A stretch of DNA of 64,000 nucleotides from Acidithrix ferrooxidans (GCF_000949295.1 NZ_JXYS01000007.1:1-64000); one strand, 5' to 3'. Shown: positions 17,446 through 27,280, counted from the first letter of the stretch. Notes: generated by a model from the sequence alone, not told the origin. A program made the numbers and translations.

Positions 17446-18666
17446 GTGAAGACTTTTGAATACCAAGCACGTGATCGAAAGACCGGCGGAAAGATATCCG
17501 GTGTGATCGATGCAGAGAGTGAAGGCAGGGTAGCCGAACGCCTTCATGAGATGGGCTATCTTCCCGTTTCAGTCAAATCCAAGAATACGGTTGCTCTCTC
17601 GATGGAGATTCGGATTCCTGGTATCTCTGATCGTGTCAGTGCTGACGATTTAGCAACATTTTCCCGACAGTTTGCAACTATGATTTCAGCGGGCTTGCCG
17701 TTGGTGCGCTCGCTTGTAATTCTTTCAACTCAGGTTGAAAATAAGACACTAGCGACTGCTCTAGTCAAGATTCGACAGGAGATCGAGAGGGGTTCATCGC
17801 TCTCGGTTGCTTTGGCTATGCATCCAAAGATCTTCGATCGTCTCTTTGTGTCGATGGTGAGAAGCGGCGAAGTCGGTGGTGTTTTGGATCGCGTTCTTCT
17901 CGATCTGGCCACCACTTTAGAGAATGCAGCCTCGATTCGTCGCAAGATTAAATCGGCGATGACCTATCCTGTTGCGGTGTTGATCTTGGTTGTTTTGATT
18001 TTGACGGCGATGCTTCTGTTTGTAGTTCCTCAATTTAAGTCGATCTTTGCATCCTTGCATGGCACGCTTCCGACCCCAACATTGATATTGCTTGACATCT
18101 CCCATATCATGGTTTCCTACTTTTTGGAAGTGGCACTAGTTGTCGCTCTCCTCATATACCTATTACGTAGGTATATTCGCACCGAAAAGGGGCGGATTGT
18201 AAAGGATAAGTTGGTTCTGAAGGTGCCGATTTTCGGCAAACTTCTACATAAATCAGCGGTGGTTAGATTCTGTCGTACACTATCGTCGTTAGTTCGATCG
18301 GGAGTTCCGCTTCTGGAGGCACTCGATATCACCAAGGGAACAGCTAATAATACGCGTTTTGAATCCGCTATTTCTGCAATGCAAAACGGTGTGAAACAGG
18401 GAGTTTCACTTTCGACGACAATGGCTCAACATGATATATTTCCTCCTATGGTTACACAGATGGTGGCAGTAGGGGAAGAGACTGGCGAAGTTGATACAAT
18501 GTTGGCCAAAATAGGGAACTTTTACGCCGAGCAAGTCGAGGCGATGGTTGCATCACTTTCATCACTTTTGGAGCCGGTCCTGATTGTGGTCCTGGGAGGG
18601 GTCGTCGGTTCTATGGTGATCTCACTATATCTGCCAATGTTCAATGTCATCAAGCTTATAAAATAG
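17446..18666 (+). CDS. pilC: Type IV pilus inner-membrane platform protein PilC (GspF family)
   Basis: 406 residues from a GTG at 17446. Two GspF repeats are visible, each with the F-S-R-Q-F-A-T-M-I-S-A-G-L-P-L type motif (second copy near V-R-F-C-R-T-L-S-S-L-V-R-S-G-V-P-L). Three membrane helices follow the usual pattern: around A-V-L-I-L-V-V-L, the V-A-L-V-V-A-L-L segment, and a C-terminal V-L-I-V-V-L-G-G. PilC couples the PilB and PilT motors to the pilin fibre in the membrane. It lies 849 bp after pilT and no pilin or prepilin peptidase gene follows, so the rest of the machinery must be elsewhere. Confidence 0.93.
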   Translation: MKTFEYQARDRKTGGKISGVIDAESEGRVAERLHEMGYLPVSVKSKNTVALSMEIRIPGISDRVSADDLATFSRQFATMISAGLPLVRSLVILSTQVENKTLATALVKIRQEIERGSSLSVALAMHPKIFDRLFVSMVRSGEVGGVLDRVLLDLATTLENAASIRRKIKSAMTYPVAVLILVVLILTAMLLFVVPQFKSIFASLHGTLPTPTLILLDISHIMVSYFLEVALVVALLIYLLRRYIRTEKGRIVKDKLVLKVPIFGKLLHKSAVVRFCRTLSSLVRSGVPLLEALDITKGTANNTRFESAISAMQNGVKQGVSLSTTMAQHDIFPPMVTQMVAVGEETGEVDTMLAKIGNFYAEQVEAMVASLSSLLEPVLIVVLGGVVGSMVISLYLPMFNVIKLIK

Positions 18667-19241
18667 GATCCAGAAGCTGCTATTTTTCGGTTCTCCTGAT
18701 CGTTCTTTCTAGCTTGGCTTTTTTGGATCGATTGCTCGAATTTTCAATCTGTCGGATCAAAAAGCATATTTGTGTCAATTGCCTTGGATCAATGATTTAC
18801 AAAGCCAGCTTCGGTTGAAGCGTTTCAAAACGTCCTGAAGTATTATGGCTAGCGGCTTCTACTTCCATGATGGACCGAAACACTAAAGTCCCCTCCAATT
18901 AGAGCGTTGATCTAATTTTCTGATGAATAAGGATGATCTTCTTATGACGAATTGATTAGACCCACAGAGTTTGACTCCCCGACGAATCTTTATTGCAGTC
19001 GGAGCACGCCTCTTCTTGAGCCTCTTATTTTTAGCCATGTACCAAAAAACACCATCGGGGACGATGGGCGAAAAGGTGTCTCGACTCTTTGGAGTTTGCA
19101 ATGAGACCTCTTTTTATTACTCTCTTATTGAAGATTTGTTCGATGAACAGCAGCTTTGCTTGAGACCGATCGCAAAAGCGTGGTTTGCGTATGTGATGGT
19201 TGGTCTTTGAAACTTTTACGGACTCTTTTGGACTTCCCGTG
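18667..19241. other. Gene-free stretch between pilC and the Nudix gene
   Basis: Convergent 3' ends. Two overlapping open frames (18971-19210 plus, 19031-19408 minus) have no recognisable motif and are probably chance; a decayed gene cannot be excluded. Confidence 0.4.
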
Positions 19242-19979
19242 CTAGGTGTTGATTTCAGAGCGTAAAATTGGCGGGTGAAGGTGAGTTGCTGACCCCCGAA
19301 GATAAAGAGCAGCGGGCCTGCCTCCGCGGTTTCCTGGGACTCCTGCCTTGCCAGCAGGAAGGACAAACCCTTTGGTTGAGAGCACTTTGCGTCGAAAGTT
19401 GGCAACATCAGGAGCCTTGCCCCAAACTGCCTCGTAAACTCCTCGGATGTCGGCTAGTGAGAATGGCTCGTTTACGAATGCGGTCGCTAGTGTTGTGTAT
19501 TCCAATTTTGATCGAACGCGTTCGATAGCATCCGTGACAATAGTGTCATGATCGAAAGCCAGCGGGATCCTCTCTGCCTTGTCACCGCGTCCAAGTGCCA
19601 GTGAATCCACGGGCCAAAACTTTGCTTGAGACACATCTCCTCCGGCAACTGGTCGATCTAAGTTTGCCACAAGAGCCACGTGTGCTACTGAGACGACTCT
19701 CATCCTGGGATCACGCTTTGGGTTGCCGTAGGTTCCTAGTTGTTCGAGGTGCATTTCACTTGCGTCTAACCCAGTTTCTTCGGTGAGTTCGCGCCGGGCG
19801 GCATCTTCAACATCTTCTTCGGGAAGGACAAATCCACCTGGAAGTGCCCAGTAATTCGAGAAAGGATCCTCGCCTCTGCAAATTAAAAGCACACAGAGTT
19901 TTCCATAATTCACGGTAAAGATCGCCAGGTCGACCGTTAGTGCAAATTGGGGTTGATGGGTCTGATTTGTTCGGGTCAT
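19242..19979 (-). CDS. Nudix hydrolase with NrtR-like C-terminal winged helix
   Basis: 245 residues from the ATG at 19979; the open frame extends to 20168, but the upstream part is not family-like. A complete Nudix box runs from Gly49 to Leu71 (G-x5-E-x7-R-E-L-x-E-E-x-G-L), so the catalytic acidic residues for hydrolysing an ADP-ribose-type substrate are present. The C-terminal about 85 residues (from L-E-Y-T-T-L-A-T-A-F) have the winged-helix layout of NrtR regulators, which repress NAD metabolism genes and use ADP-ribose as effector. It may be a regulator, an active ADP-ribose pyrophosphatase or both. No NAD gene lies beside it. It is divergent from the DsbA-like gene. Confidence 0.8.
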   Translation of the reverse strand: MTRTNQTHQPQFALTVDLAIFTVNYGKLCVLLICRGEDPFSNYWALPGGFVLPEEDVEDAARRELTEETGLDASEMHLEQLGTYGNPKRDPRMRVVSVAHVALVANLDRPVAGGDVSQAKFWPVDSLALGRGDKAERIPLAFDHDTIVTDAIERVRSKLEYTTLATAFVNEPFSLADIRGVYEAVWGKAPDVANFRRKVLSTKGFVLPAGKAGVPGNRGGRPAALYLRGSATHLHPPILRSEINT

Positions 19980-20254
19980 TATCAATTCGTAAGGAATCTT
20001 GTAACGGTTGATTGCAATTGGTACCTTGATATCAGAGTTGACTATAGATCTACGAGTTGATTTTATCTCATTTTGTGAATCTTGACTAAAGAAAGTTCCA
20101 GACTCCCACCTCGCTTGGTGCCGTGACGGCTCTGAGTAATTTAATACTAGGGCAAGCGCGCTGAGCAACGATGATTATTTTGATCAATGGACTAAAAGAA
20201 CCATATGCTTAGTTATCTTTATTAGAAATAAGTATGACAATTATGGACGTGTAA

Positions 20255-20893
20255 ATGAAAATCGAGATCTTCGCAGATATAGTCTGTCCATGGTGTTTCG
20301 TTGGGCGTCGGCGACTAGATGAGGCGCTTACCTATTTCGACCATAGTGACGATGTCGTTATCTCCTATAGAAGCTTCGAGCTCGACCCAGGTGCGCAACT
20401 TTATTCAGGTGCATCGATTGTTGAGCTGATTTCGAAAAAGTACAACGTTACGCTCGAAGAGGCTAGGGGCTTCAATGAGAATCTTCTAAATATTGGCGTG
20501 GAACTTGGAATTGACTTCGACTTTGAGAAGATGTCGCCTACAAATAGCTTCGATGCTCACCGTCTGGTTCAGTTGGCCATCAAAAGTGGCCTTGGAGAAG
20601 AGATGGTGGAATCTTTGATGAAAGGATACTTCGAAGATGGTGCATTGATTTCGGATCATGAACAACTCGCTAGCATGGCCAGTCGCGCTGGAATGGACTT
20701 CTCGCGTGTGAGTGAAGTTTTAGGGAGCGATGAGTTTGCCATAGAGGTCCGACGAGACGAATCTTTTGCTGCCTCGATTGGTGTAAGCGGTGTGCCCTTC
20801 TATTTGATCGAAGATAAATATGCGATATCGGGTGCTCAGGATACTATGACTTTTGTCTCTGCTATGACGGCGGTATGGTCTAAGCTCAAATGA
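20255..20893 (+). CDS. DsbA-family (FrnE-like) thiol oxidoreductase
   Basis: 212 residues with a thioredoxin fold interrupted by a helical insertion, as in FrnE and 2-hydroxychromene-2-carboxylate isomerase relatives. The redox motif C-P-W-C is at residues 11-14 and the cis-proline loop G-V-S-G-V-P-F near residue 180. There is no signal peptide, so the protein is cytoplasmic, as is usual for FrnE. Substrate unknown; members assist polyketide tailoring or disulfide handling under stress. It is divergently transcribed from the Nudix/NrtR-like gene with about 275 bp between starts. Confidence 0.85.
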   Translation: MKIEIFADIVCPWCFVGRRRLDEALTYFDHSDDVVISYRSFELDPGAQLYSGASIVELISKKYNVTLEEARGFNENLLNIGVELGIDFDFEKMSPTNSFDAHRLVQLAIKSGLGEEMVESLMKGYFEDGALISDHEQLASMASRAGMDFSRVSEVLGSDEFAIEVRRDESFAASIGVSGVPFYLIEDKYAISGAQDTMTFVSAMTAVWSKLK

Positions 20894-21355
20894 CTCCAAA
20901 TTTGGAGATACTTTGCCACATGGATATAGCCCTAGCTCGAACACTATTTCGACTTGAAGGCCGTTTTAGCCATCATTGAGATCACAAATGTTGCCTTTTG
21001 CTTGAGGTCCAAAGTCTAGGGTGGCTGATTTGTTCGAGTGGTTGGAAATTATTGGCGCTAGCTCTTTCTTCCTACGATCGAACATTGGCACAGCCTAGAG
21101 GAGTTGGCCGTTTTTTTTGGATTAAATTTGCCTTGTCTTGATTTGGGGTCGGCAGTTTTTTGATTACGCGCTTGATTCTGAATTACGCACTAGTGATTTT
21201 GCCTTTGATACAGGGATGTCATGGTTATGTAATCTTTCTCTGTAACTTTTCTTCTTGAGATCTCCTAACTAATTTGATCGAATTCAGATTTACCCAAACG
21301 AACCTTTGTGTTGGTTGTATGCTTCGATCTGTAAGAGACTGATATATCCGGGGTA
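20894..21355. other. Gene-free stretch upstream of an acyl-CoA dehydrogenase
   Basis: 462 bp with no supported ORF. It should hold the promoter of the acyl-CoA dehydrogenase gene. A run of eight T follows GGCCG near 21110, but no clear stem precedes it. Confidence 0.4.
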
Positions 21356-22567
21356 ATGACTATGGATTTTGAATATAGCCCGAAGGCAAAGGACCTACAA
21401 AATCGTCTTTTGGCCTTCATGGACGAAGCTGTATACCCAGCTGAAGAGGTGTACGAGGAGCAAATGAGAAGCTCTGGTGATCCTCATTTTTATCCTCCGA
21501 TAATTGAAGATTTGAAGAGCCAAGCTCGCTCGCGAGGTCTGTGGAACTTGTTTTTGCCACACAAGACTGAATGGACCGAGGGACTCTCTAATCTCGACTA
21601 TGCGCCACTTGCGGAGATTTCAGGGCGTAGCCATTTGGCACCAGAAGCGATCAATTGTGCCGCTCCAGACACGGGGAATATGGAAATCCTCACAATGTTT
21701 GGAACAGAGGAACAGAAGGAAGAGTGGTTGAGGCCACTGCTTCATGGCGAGATCCGATCGTGTTTTTCTATGACCGAACCAGCGGTAGCCTCGAGTGATG
21801 CTTCCAATATCGAATGTTCGATTACCCGAGATGGTGACGAATACGTTATAAATGGGCGCAAGTGGTGGTCTTCTGGAGCCTCATCGTCGCGTTGTAAAGT
21901 GGCAATAGTTATGGGTAAGACCGATCCCAAGGCCTCTCCTTATCAGCAGCAATCTATGATTTTGGTACCTCTGGATACCCCTGGGGTTAAGTTGATCAGA
22001 GACCTGACAGTATTTGGCTATACCGACAGGGAGGGCCACGGAGAGATTCACTACGACAACGTCCGGGTTCCAATATCGAATCTTCTTGGAGAAGAGGGTA
22101 GCGGTTTCGCAATTGCTCAAGCTCGTTTAGGACCAGGGCGCATCCATCACACGATGCGTTCCATAGGTGCCGCAGAGAGAGCCTTAGCACTTATGTGCAA
22201 GCGAGCACGAAGCAGAGTGGCCTTTGGTAAAACTTTGGCAGAGCAAGGCACAATTCAGACTTGGATTGCGGATTCTAGAATAGAGATTGACCAAGCTAGG
22301 CTTTTGACATTGTATGCAGCTTGGCTGATGGATACCGTTGGAAATAAAGGGGCGCGAACCGAAGTCTCTGAGATCAAAGTGGTCGCACCTAATGTTGCTC
22401 TTAGGGTGATTGACCGTGCTATTCAAGTTTACGGGGGCGCTGGCGTTAGCGAAGATACTCCGTTGGCAAGGATGTACGCCGGTCAAAGGACATTGAGGCT
22501 GGCCGATGGTCCAGACGAGGTGCATCGCATGACTATCGCCCGCCGAGAGCTTAGAAAACACGAATAG
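21356..22567 (+). CDS. Acyl-CoA dehydrogenase (ACAD10/11-like)
   Basis: 403 residues, full-length flavin-dependent acyl-CoA dehydrogenase. It has an N-terminal helical domain, a middle beta domain with [13 protein letters not shown] and G-R-K-W-W-S-S-G-A (FAD-binding), and a C-terminal helical domain with [12 protein letters not shown] and L-A-D-G-P-D-E-V-H at the position of the catalytic Glu. The W-W-S and D-G-P-D-E-V-H signatures fit the ACAD10/ACAD11-like group, which prefers long or unusual acyl chains. It is a single-gene transcript, followed by a strong hairpin at 22605-22654. A second ATG at 21362 is an alternative start. Confidence 0.9.
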   Translation: MTMDFEYSPKAKDLQNRLLAFMDEAVYPAEEVYEEQMRSSGDPHFYPPIIEDLKSQARSRGLWNLFLPHKTEWTEGLSNLDYAPLAEISGRSHLAPEAINCAAPDTGNMEILTMFGTEEQKEEWLRPLLHGEIRSCFSMTEPAVASSDASNIECSITRDGDEYVINGRKWWSSGASSSRCKVAIVMGKTDPKASPYQQQSMILVPLDTPGVKLIRDLTVFGYTDREGHGEIHYDNVRVPISNLLGEEGSGFAIAQARLGPGRIHHTMRSIGAAERALALMCKRARSRVAFGKTLAEQGTIQTWIADSRIEIDQARLLTLYAAWLMDTVGNKGARTEVSEIKVVAPNVALRVIDRAIQVYGGAGVSEDTPLARMYAGQRTLRLADGPDEVHRMTIARRELRKHE

Positions 22568-22604
22568 TATCCCTAGCTTTTGATATCTGGTTGCCTTGAT
22601 AATG

Positions 22605-22654
22605 CGCCCAACGTTGACTAAGCCGTAATGATTCGGCGAGGTCAGCGTTGGGCG
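22605..22654 (+). terminator. Strong nested hairpin after the acyl-CoA dehydrogenase
   Basis: A 14-bp outer stem (22605-22618 with 22641-22654, one G-T wobble) encloses a second GCCG/CGGC stem. It sits 38 bases past the stop. No T-run follows, so it is either a U-less terminator or an mRNA 3' stabiliser. Confidence 0.5.
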
Positions 22655-22930
22655 TAGATTATTGTCCCTTAGCGCGTTTCTCGTTATGAATCGGCGGCTT
22701 TCTCAGTTGAAGCCTTTTGTAATAAAAGTTCCTGATAGTTCAGCTTTGGAAAGATAACAGATTTTGGGTAAATTTTATGATCTCACAAGGTGGCGTCTTT
22801 GAACCTTCTAACCAAGTCATAGTCTTACTTGATTCTGGTTTTGTGCCCCTTTATCCAGGAGAAGACAAGTAGGGCCAATTGTTCTGGTGGCGCTTCAACT
22901 AAACTTCCTACATATGCTTTTAATGAGCAA

Positions 22931-24106
22931 ATGTTTAGGCGGATAAGGTGGGAAATCGTTTTGGGCAAGGCAGAACCACGATCTCAAGATAACGAGACCA
23001 GCAAAGTTGATCCAGAGTTTTCCAGCGAGAGGGTGCAGGGATATCTCGCGGAAGCTGTAGCGATTACAAATGAAAGCACCGAAACGGCCGAGGCGCTCGC
23101 ATTCGTGGAGGAGATGCAGGCTAAGATCGATTCCCGCGTAAAAACCCTTAGAGCCTCTGGCGCATATCCACCTTCTCTTTTGGCTCGCGTAAATGGCTAC
23201 TATGAGTCGCTAAAGCCAATTGGAAGTGGGCACTCTAAAGCGGACTTCGAAAAGATACTTCTTATCACCGATCGTGTTGCCTACATGGATGTAGATGTGC
23301 CCACTGGATCGTCTAAGCCGGGAGTTTCCTATGTAAAAAAGGTATTACGTATGGCAATGGCCTGGTACCTCAATTACATGGCACAACAATTCAATAATTT
23401 TACATCGAATTTAATGCGGCTTTTGACGGTAGTCGATCATCGTTTGACTGCGTTAGAGGAAAAGGCCGTTACCATTGAATCGCCCAAGCTCGATATCGTC
23501 GGAGTAACCGCATCATTGGTCTTACATGCGTCATTGGTTGATGAGATTGTGGGCGAACTCACAAACGTCAATGGTCGAATCCTGGTAGCCGAATTTGGAA
23601 GAGCGCAAGTGCTTGAGGCACTTGCCTCTGAGAAGAAGGATTTTTATGGGATCGAGACTAGGACGGAGTTCTTGGATCTAGGCGAGTTGGCTTCTTATGA
23701 TGTTCGCCAAAGTAGCATCCTTGAGCACCTCTTGGCAGTCGGCAATTCATCTCTTGATGGGTTGGTGGTAAGCGGAATTGTAGATAGGGGATCAATTCAA
23801 GAAAAGACCGCTTTGCTTTTTGGAGCGAAAAGAGTGTTAAATCAAGGGTCCAAATTGATTCTCGTGAGTTCAACGATGGAGCACTTTTCCAAAGTCGAGA
23901 ACCATATGGAGTTTGATCTGTCTATCGGTCGCCCATTTTCTAGTTCGACTTGGACCTCGATCTTGACCAAACTCGGGTTTTCTCACGTGAAGGTCGTGGA
24001 AGCAAAGGATGGCTGTGGCTATTTAGTGATTGCGAATAATACTAAAGTCTCGCCTTTATCTTCGTTGGCGGATTTTGGTATCAAAGAGAACAAGCCCGAT
24101 AATTAG
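22931..24106 (+). CDS. Putative SAM-dependent methyltransferase-like protein, glycosyltransferase neighbour
   Basis: About 391 residues from the ATG at 22931; the frame is open from a TTG at 22829, with neither start well supported. The N-terminal 200 residues are mostly helical, with V-E-E-M-Q-A-K-I and M-A-M-A-W-Y-L-N-Y-M-A-Q-Q-F segments. The C-terminal half looks like a Rossmann methyltransferase: R-I-L-V-A-E-F-G-R at strand 1, an acidic turn in Y-G-I-E-T-R, L-D-G-L-V-V-S-G-I-V at strand 4 and V-L-N-Q-G-S-K-L-I-L-V at strand 5. The glycine-rich loop is poor, so cofactor binding is uncertain. Two GT4 genes follow in the same direction, suggesting a role in glycan or glycolipid modification. 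Confidence 0.5.
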   Translation: MFRRIRWEIVLGKAEPRSQDNETSKVDPEFSSERVQGYLAEAVAITNESTETAEALAFVEEMQAKIDSRVKTLRASGAYPPSLLARVNGYYESLKPIGSGHSKADFEKILLITDRVAYMDVDVPTGSSKPGVSYVKKVLRMAMAWYLNYMAQQFNNFTSNLMRLLTVVDHRLTALEEKAVTIESPKLDIVGVTASLVLHASLVDEIVGELTNVNGRILVAEFGRAQVLEALASEKKDFYGIETRTEFLDLGELASYDVRQSSILEHLLAVGNSSLDGLVVSGIVDRGSIQEKTALLFGAKRVLNQGSKLILVSSTMEHFSKVENHMEFDLSIGRPFSSSTWTSILTKLGFSHVKVVEAKDGCGYLVIANNTKVSPLSSLADFGIKENKPDN

Positions 24107-24261
24107 TTTGCGTCTCGCCAGCGTAAGGTGCGTAGTGTTTTACTTACCCTATGGATTTTGGTTCCGTTGTTTTTATAAGGAGCTAGTTAGCTTTTGATTG
24201 CTTCCTGGCAATTATTAATAAGTTTTAGTTGGCAGATGATTTTGGATTGTAGGACCCAGTA

Positions 24262-25446
24262 GTGGCGGGAATTCATCAATTTATACCAGTTCTATCGCGG
24301 GGCGATGGCACCTCTAACAATGCGTTAGCGATCACACGACGTATTCGGGAAGTTGGCATTGACTCTAGGATCTATCTCGTTGAAAATTTTTCAGGTGAGG
24401 AAGGTTATTTCTATAGCGACTATCTGAAGGTGATGGATCCCCAAGATATACTCATCTATCACCTAGCTACTTCTTCACCGATTCCTATATTTTTGGATTC
24501 GCTGCCCAATAGGGTTGTGGTTCTATATCAAAATTTGACTCCCGCCTCCTATTTTGCGCCTTACGATCTCCTTGGGGCGGTTGGGCAGGAGCAAGCTCGC
24601 GCAGAGCTCTCTTTGCTCGCTCGAAGATCGACAATGGGAATTGCTCCTTCCCGCTTCAATGGCAACGATATGATTGAATGCGGATACGCAAATGTAGAAC
24701 AGGTTCCTATAATCTTTGACACCTCTGATTTTATGGGTGAACGAGACCCAGCAGTTGAGCGGATGCTTTGGGATATCAATCAGAGGGGTTTTTCTAATTG
24801 GTTATTTGTGGGAAGAATCGTTCCCAATAAGGCACAAGAACACCTAATAATGGCTCTTGGTGCACATAGAGAAATCTATGGTGACAATGCGATGCTGCAC
24901 ATTGTCGGTCGTCCAACATATCCAGCCTATTTGGACTCTCTCTATCGCCTCGCCGTCGAATTGGGGCTAGACAAAAGGGTAAACTTTGTCCTTGGTGTAT
25001 CACCTAAAGAGCTAGCGAGCTTTTATGCAATGGCGGATTTGTTTATATCTGCTTCTGAACACGAGGGGTTTGGCATGCCGCTCGTGGAGGCAATGTTTCA
25101 TGGATTGCCAGTTCTAGCTTATGGTAAGGCGGCGGTTCCAGAGACTGTGGGCAAGGGTGGCATTGTCCTAGATACTCGGGATCCGATAGTAGTTGCTTCT
25201 TGGGCGCATGAGATCACCAACTCATATTCTCTTTCGAGCGCGATGGCTGAACTTGGTCGAAGTCGCCTTATGGAGCTTGCTCCTTCTGAGACTGTAGCTA
25301 TCTTGGATAAAGTTTTAGAGAAGTTACTTTCGGAATGTGGTCTTGATGGGCTAGGAGATTTTTCAAGACCATCTTCGCTCATAGCCGATAAAGGCTCCAA
25401 TGGTATTTTAGGCTCGCAACCATTGGTCAACTCGAGTAGAGATTGA
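24262..25446 (+). CDS. Glycosyltransferase family 4
   Basis: 394 residues, GT-B fold, from a GTG at 24262. The N-terminal half starts with Q-F-I-P-V-L-S-R-G-D-G-T-S-N-N-A, a GT4-type acceptor-domain loop. The donor half has W-L-F-V-G-R-I-V-P-N-K, the strand V-N-F-V-L-G-V-S and the GT4 signature S-E-H-E-G-F-G-M-P-L-V-E-A-M, with the E-x7-E pair contacting the nucleotide sugar. It transfers a sugar from a nucleotide donor; sugar and acceptor are unknown. It ends 3 bp before the next GT4 gene, so the two are coupled. Confidence 0.88.
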   Translation: MAGIHQFIPVLSRGDGTSNNALAITRRIREVGIDSRIYLVENFSGEEGYFYSDYLKVMDPQDILIYHLATSSPIPIFLDSLPNRVVVLYQNLTPASYFAPYDLLGAVGQEQARAELSLLARRSTMGIAPSRFNGNDMIECGYANVEQVPIIFDTSDFMGERDPAVERMLWDINQRGFSNWLFVGRIVPNKAQEHLIMALGAHREIYGDNAMLHIVGRPTYPAYLDSLYRLAVELGLDKRVNFVLGVSPKELASFYAMADLFISASEHEGFGMPLVEAMFHGLPVLAYGKAAVPETVGKGGIVLDTRDPIVVASWAHEITNSYSLSSAMAELGRSRLMELAPSETVAILDKVLEKLLSECGLDGLGDFSRPSSLIADKGSNGILGSQPLVNSSRD

Positions 25447-25449
25447 TCG

Positions 25450-26640
25450 ATGCATTCGTCGAAGTTTAGAGTAACTTTTGTAGTTCCACGTTATGGCAAA
25501 GAAGTATTTGGCGGAGCAGAAAATGCGGCTCGGATGTTGGCTGAAGCCTTGGCAACACGCGAAGAGCTAGAGGTAAATGTCCTTACTACCACGGCTTTAT
25601 CTCATCTTGATTGGTCGAATAACCTTCCCCCGGGATCGTCGTTGCTAAACAATGTCTCCATTGAACGATTCTCCATCGATGCTGGCCGTAGAAGCGACTT
25701 TGAATATATTTCGCGAAGGATGCTGTCAGCGCCTAAGTCTTTTAGCCGACAAGAATCATTGGATTTGATCAATTGGCAAGGGCCAGTATCAAATCAACTT
25801 ATTGAGTCGATAGCAACCTGTGACTCTGATGTTGTAGTTTTTTATCCCTACCTCTACCATACAACGGTACAGGGAGTACTCAGTTGTCCAGTACCCAGCG
25901 TCCTTCATCCTGCAGCTCACGATGAGCCGATTATAGATCTAGCTATCTACAGAGATGTATTCGCTAAGGTTCAGGGTCTTGTTTATCATACTTATGCCGA
26001 GCGCGCCATCGTCGAGCGGCGATTTGGAGTCGCCTCCAAGAAGAGTATCGATCTTGGCATGGGTTTTCGGACTTATGAAGGTCTCAGGGGTAATGTGTGT
26101 GAGCGGTCTGGATTGAACGGGAAGGAGTTCATCCTTTGTTTGGGGCGCGTGGAAGCGAAAAAGGGATCGGTGCTTCTGGCAAGACTCTTTCATGAATACA
26201 AGGTTCGCAACCGAAGTGGAGTGCAACTTGTGTTCGCGGGTGCGATTTCAGAGGCCGGTCCGGAATTTGTGGATGTGAGATACTTGGGAGAGGTTTCGGA
26301 AGCGGACAAGGCGGAGCTGTTGGAAAAGGCCACGATTGTGATATCTCCATCAGCATATGAGTCATTTGGTATTGTCCTTCTTGAAGCTTGGAATGCATCC
26401 AAGGCTGTAATTGTCAATAGGGATTGTGCTGCAACTTACGAACTGGCTCGTTCTTCAAGGGGTGCATTGTCTTTTGAGGATTATGGGACATTCGAGGAAT
26501 CTCTTCATGTTTTGTTGGAGAATAGAAAATATCGCGACCTCTTGGCGAAAAATGGCAAGCGTTATATACGGCAAAACTTCTCCTGGGACGTCCTCGCTAA
26601 GCGGTACTTGGATTTTTTGCGTTCGGTCGCAAGGGTATGA
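25450..26640 (+). CDS. Glycosyltransferase family 4
   Basis: 396 residues, GT-B fold. It starts with V-P-R-Y-G-K-E-V-F-G-G-A-E, a typical N-terminal glycine loop. The C-terminal donor domain has L-C-L-G-R-V-E-A-K-K-G and the signature S-A-Y-E-S-F-G-I-V-L-L-E-A-W-N with the E-x7-E pair. It is cytoplasmic or peripheral at the membrane, acting on a lipid-linked or glycan acceptor not identifiable from the sequence. It begins 3 bp after the previous GT4 gene and is the last gene of the methyltransferase-GT4-GT4 cluster; a long AT-rich gap follows. Confidence 0.9.
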   Translation: MHSSKFRVTFVVPRYGKEVFGGAENAARMLAEALATREELEVNVLTTTALSHLDWSNNLPPGSSLLNNVSIERFSIDAGRRSDFEYISRRMLSAPKSFSRQESLDLINWQGPVSNQLIESIATCDSDVVVFYPYLYHTTVQGVLSCPVPSVLHPAAHDEPIIDLAIYRDVFAKVQGLVYHTYAERAIVERRFGVASKKSIDLGMGFRTYEGLRGNVCERSGLNGKEFILCLGRVEAKKGSVLLARLFHEYKVRNRSGVQLVFAGAISEAGPEFVDVRYLGEVSEADKAELLEKATIVISPSAYESFGIVLLEAWNASKAVIVNRDCAATYELARSSRGALSFEDYGTFEESLHVLLENRKYRDLLAKNGKRYIRQNFSWDVLAKRYLDFLRSVARV

Positions 26641-27147
26641 TTAGATATTTAAATATTTAAGATAATGTAGATCGATCCTTTATGATCTATTGATTATTAC
26701 TAAAGTTGCTTATTCAAAGAGAATCGCGGACAACTACTCTTTTGCGAAATTGTCATGTTTTTTCTGGGTTAGTTTCTGTCGTTTTACACACTCCTTGATG
26801 AGGATGGACTAATTAATTAGGTTGGAAAATCATAATTAGTGCTGTCATTTTGGGTGAAGTTGTCAATTTAAAGTTTGTTGGCGTCAGGCCCATCTATGGA
26901 CATCGCAGATATGATTGCATGATTTTTGCCTTTAGTTTTTCTGATTGCCGTTCGGTGGATTTTAAATATGACGCTATTTTTGATAAAAAGATCGATTAAT
27001 GATGCATATTTTTAAGGCTGTAATTGTTTCCATGACTGTTTGGAATCTTACTGAAGGAAGACCTTTGTCTTGGATTCGATCCTGATTTTAGATTCTTTTT
27101 CGTCCAGTTTGACCCGTTTTGTCGAATCAATGGTTTGGATATTTCTT

Positions 27148-27177
27148 TTGGACTGGTCGCAACGATGACTTTATGCT
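27148..27177 (+). promoter_or_regulatory. Candidate sigma70-type promoter
   Basis: TTGGAC at 27148-27153 and TATGCT at 27172-27177 with an 18-base spacer. It would start a transcript near 27184 that carries the leader ORF at 27215 and the enoyl-CoA-hydratase-like gene. Prediction by eye only. Confidence 0.3.
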
Positions 27178-27214
27178 ATCTTACCCGTTGGATTATTTAT
27201 TTGCGGAGATACCT

Positions 27215-27280
27215 ATGATCGAAGTTCAATTGCAGATATGGTTTAAGACCTCCATCGATGATATCTATCTCTGGTTCTAA
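27215..27280 (+). CDS. Possible 21-residue leader peptide
   Basis: ATG at 27215 is preceded by GCGGAG with a seven-base gap. The product is M-I-E-V-Q-L-Q-I-W-F-K-T-S-I-D-D-I-Y-L-W-F, rich in aromatic and Ile residues. It sits between the promoter candidate and the gene at 27356. Such a short frame may be chance; no attenuator hairpin pair was found with confidence. Confidence 0.22.
   Translation: MIEVQLQIWFKTSIDDIYLWF

Noticed and set aside
19031-19408. 125-codon minus-strand ORF overlapping the Nudix gene end
   Set aside because: It overlaps a solid gene in another frame and shows no family likeness.
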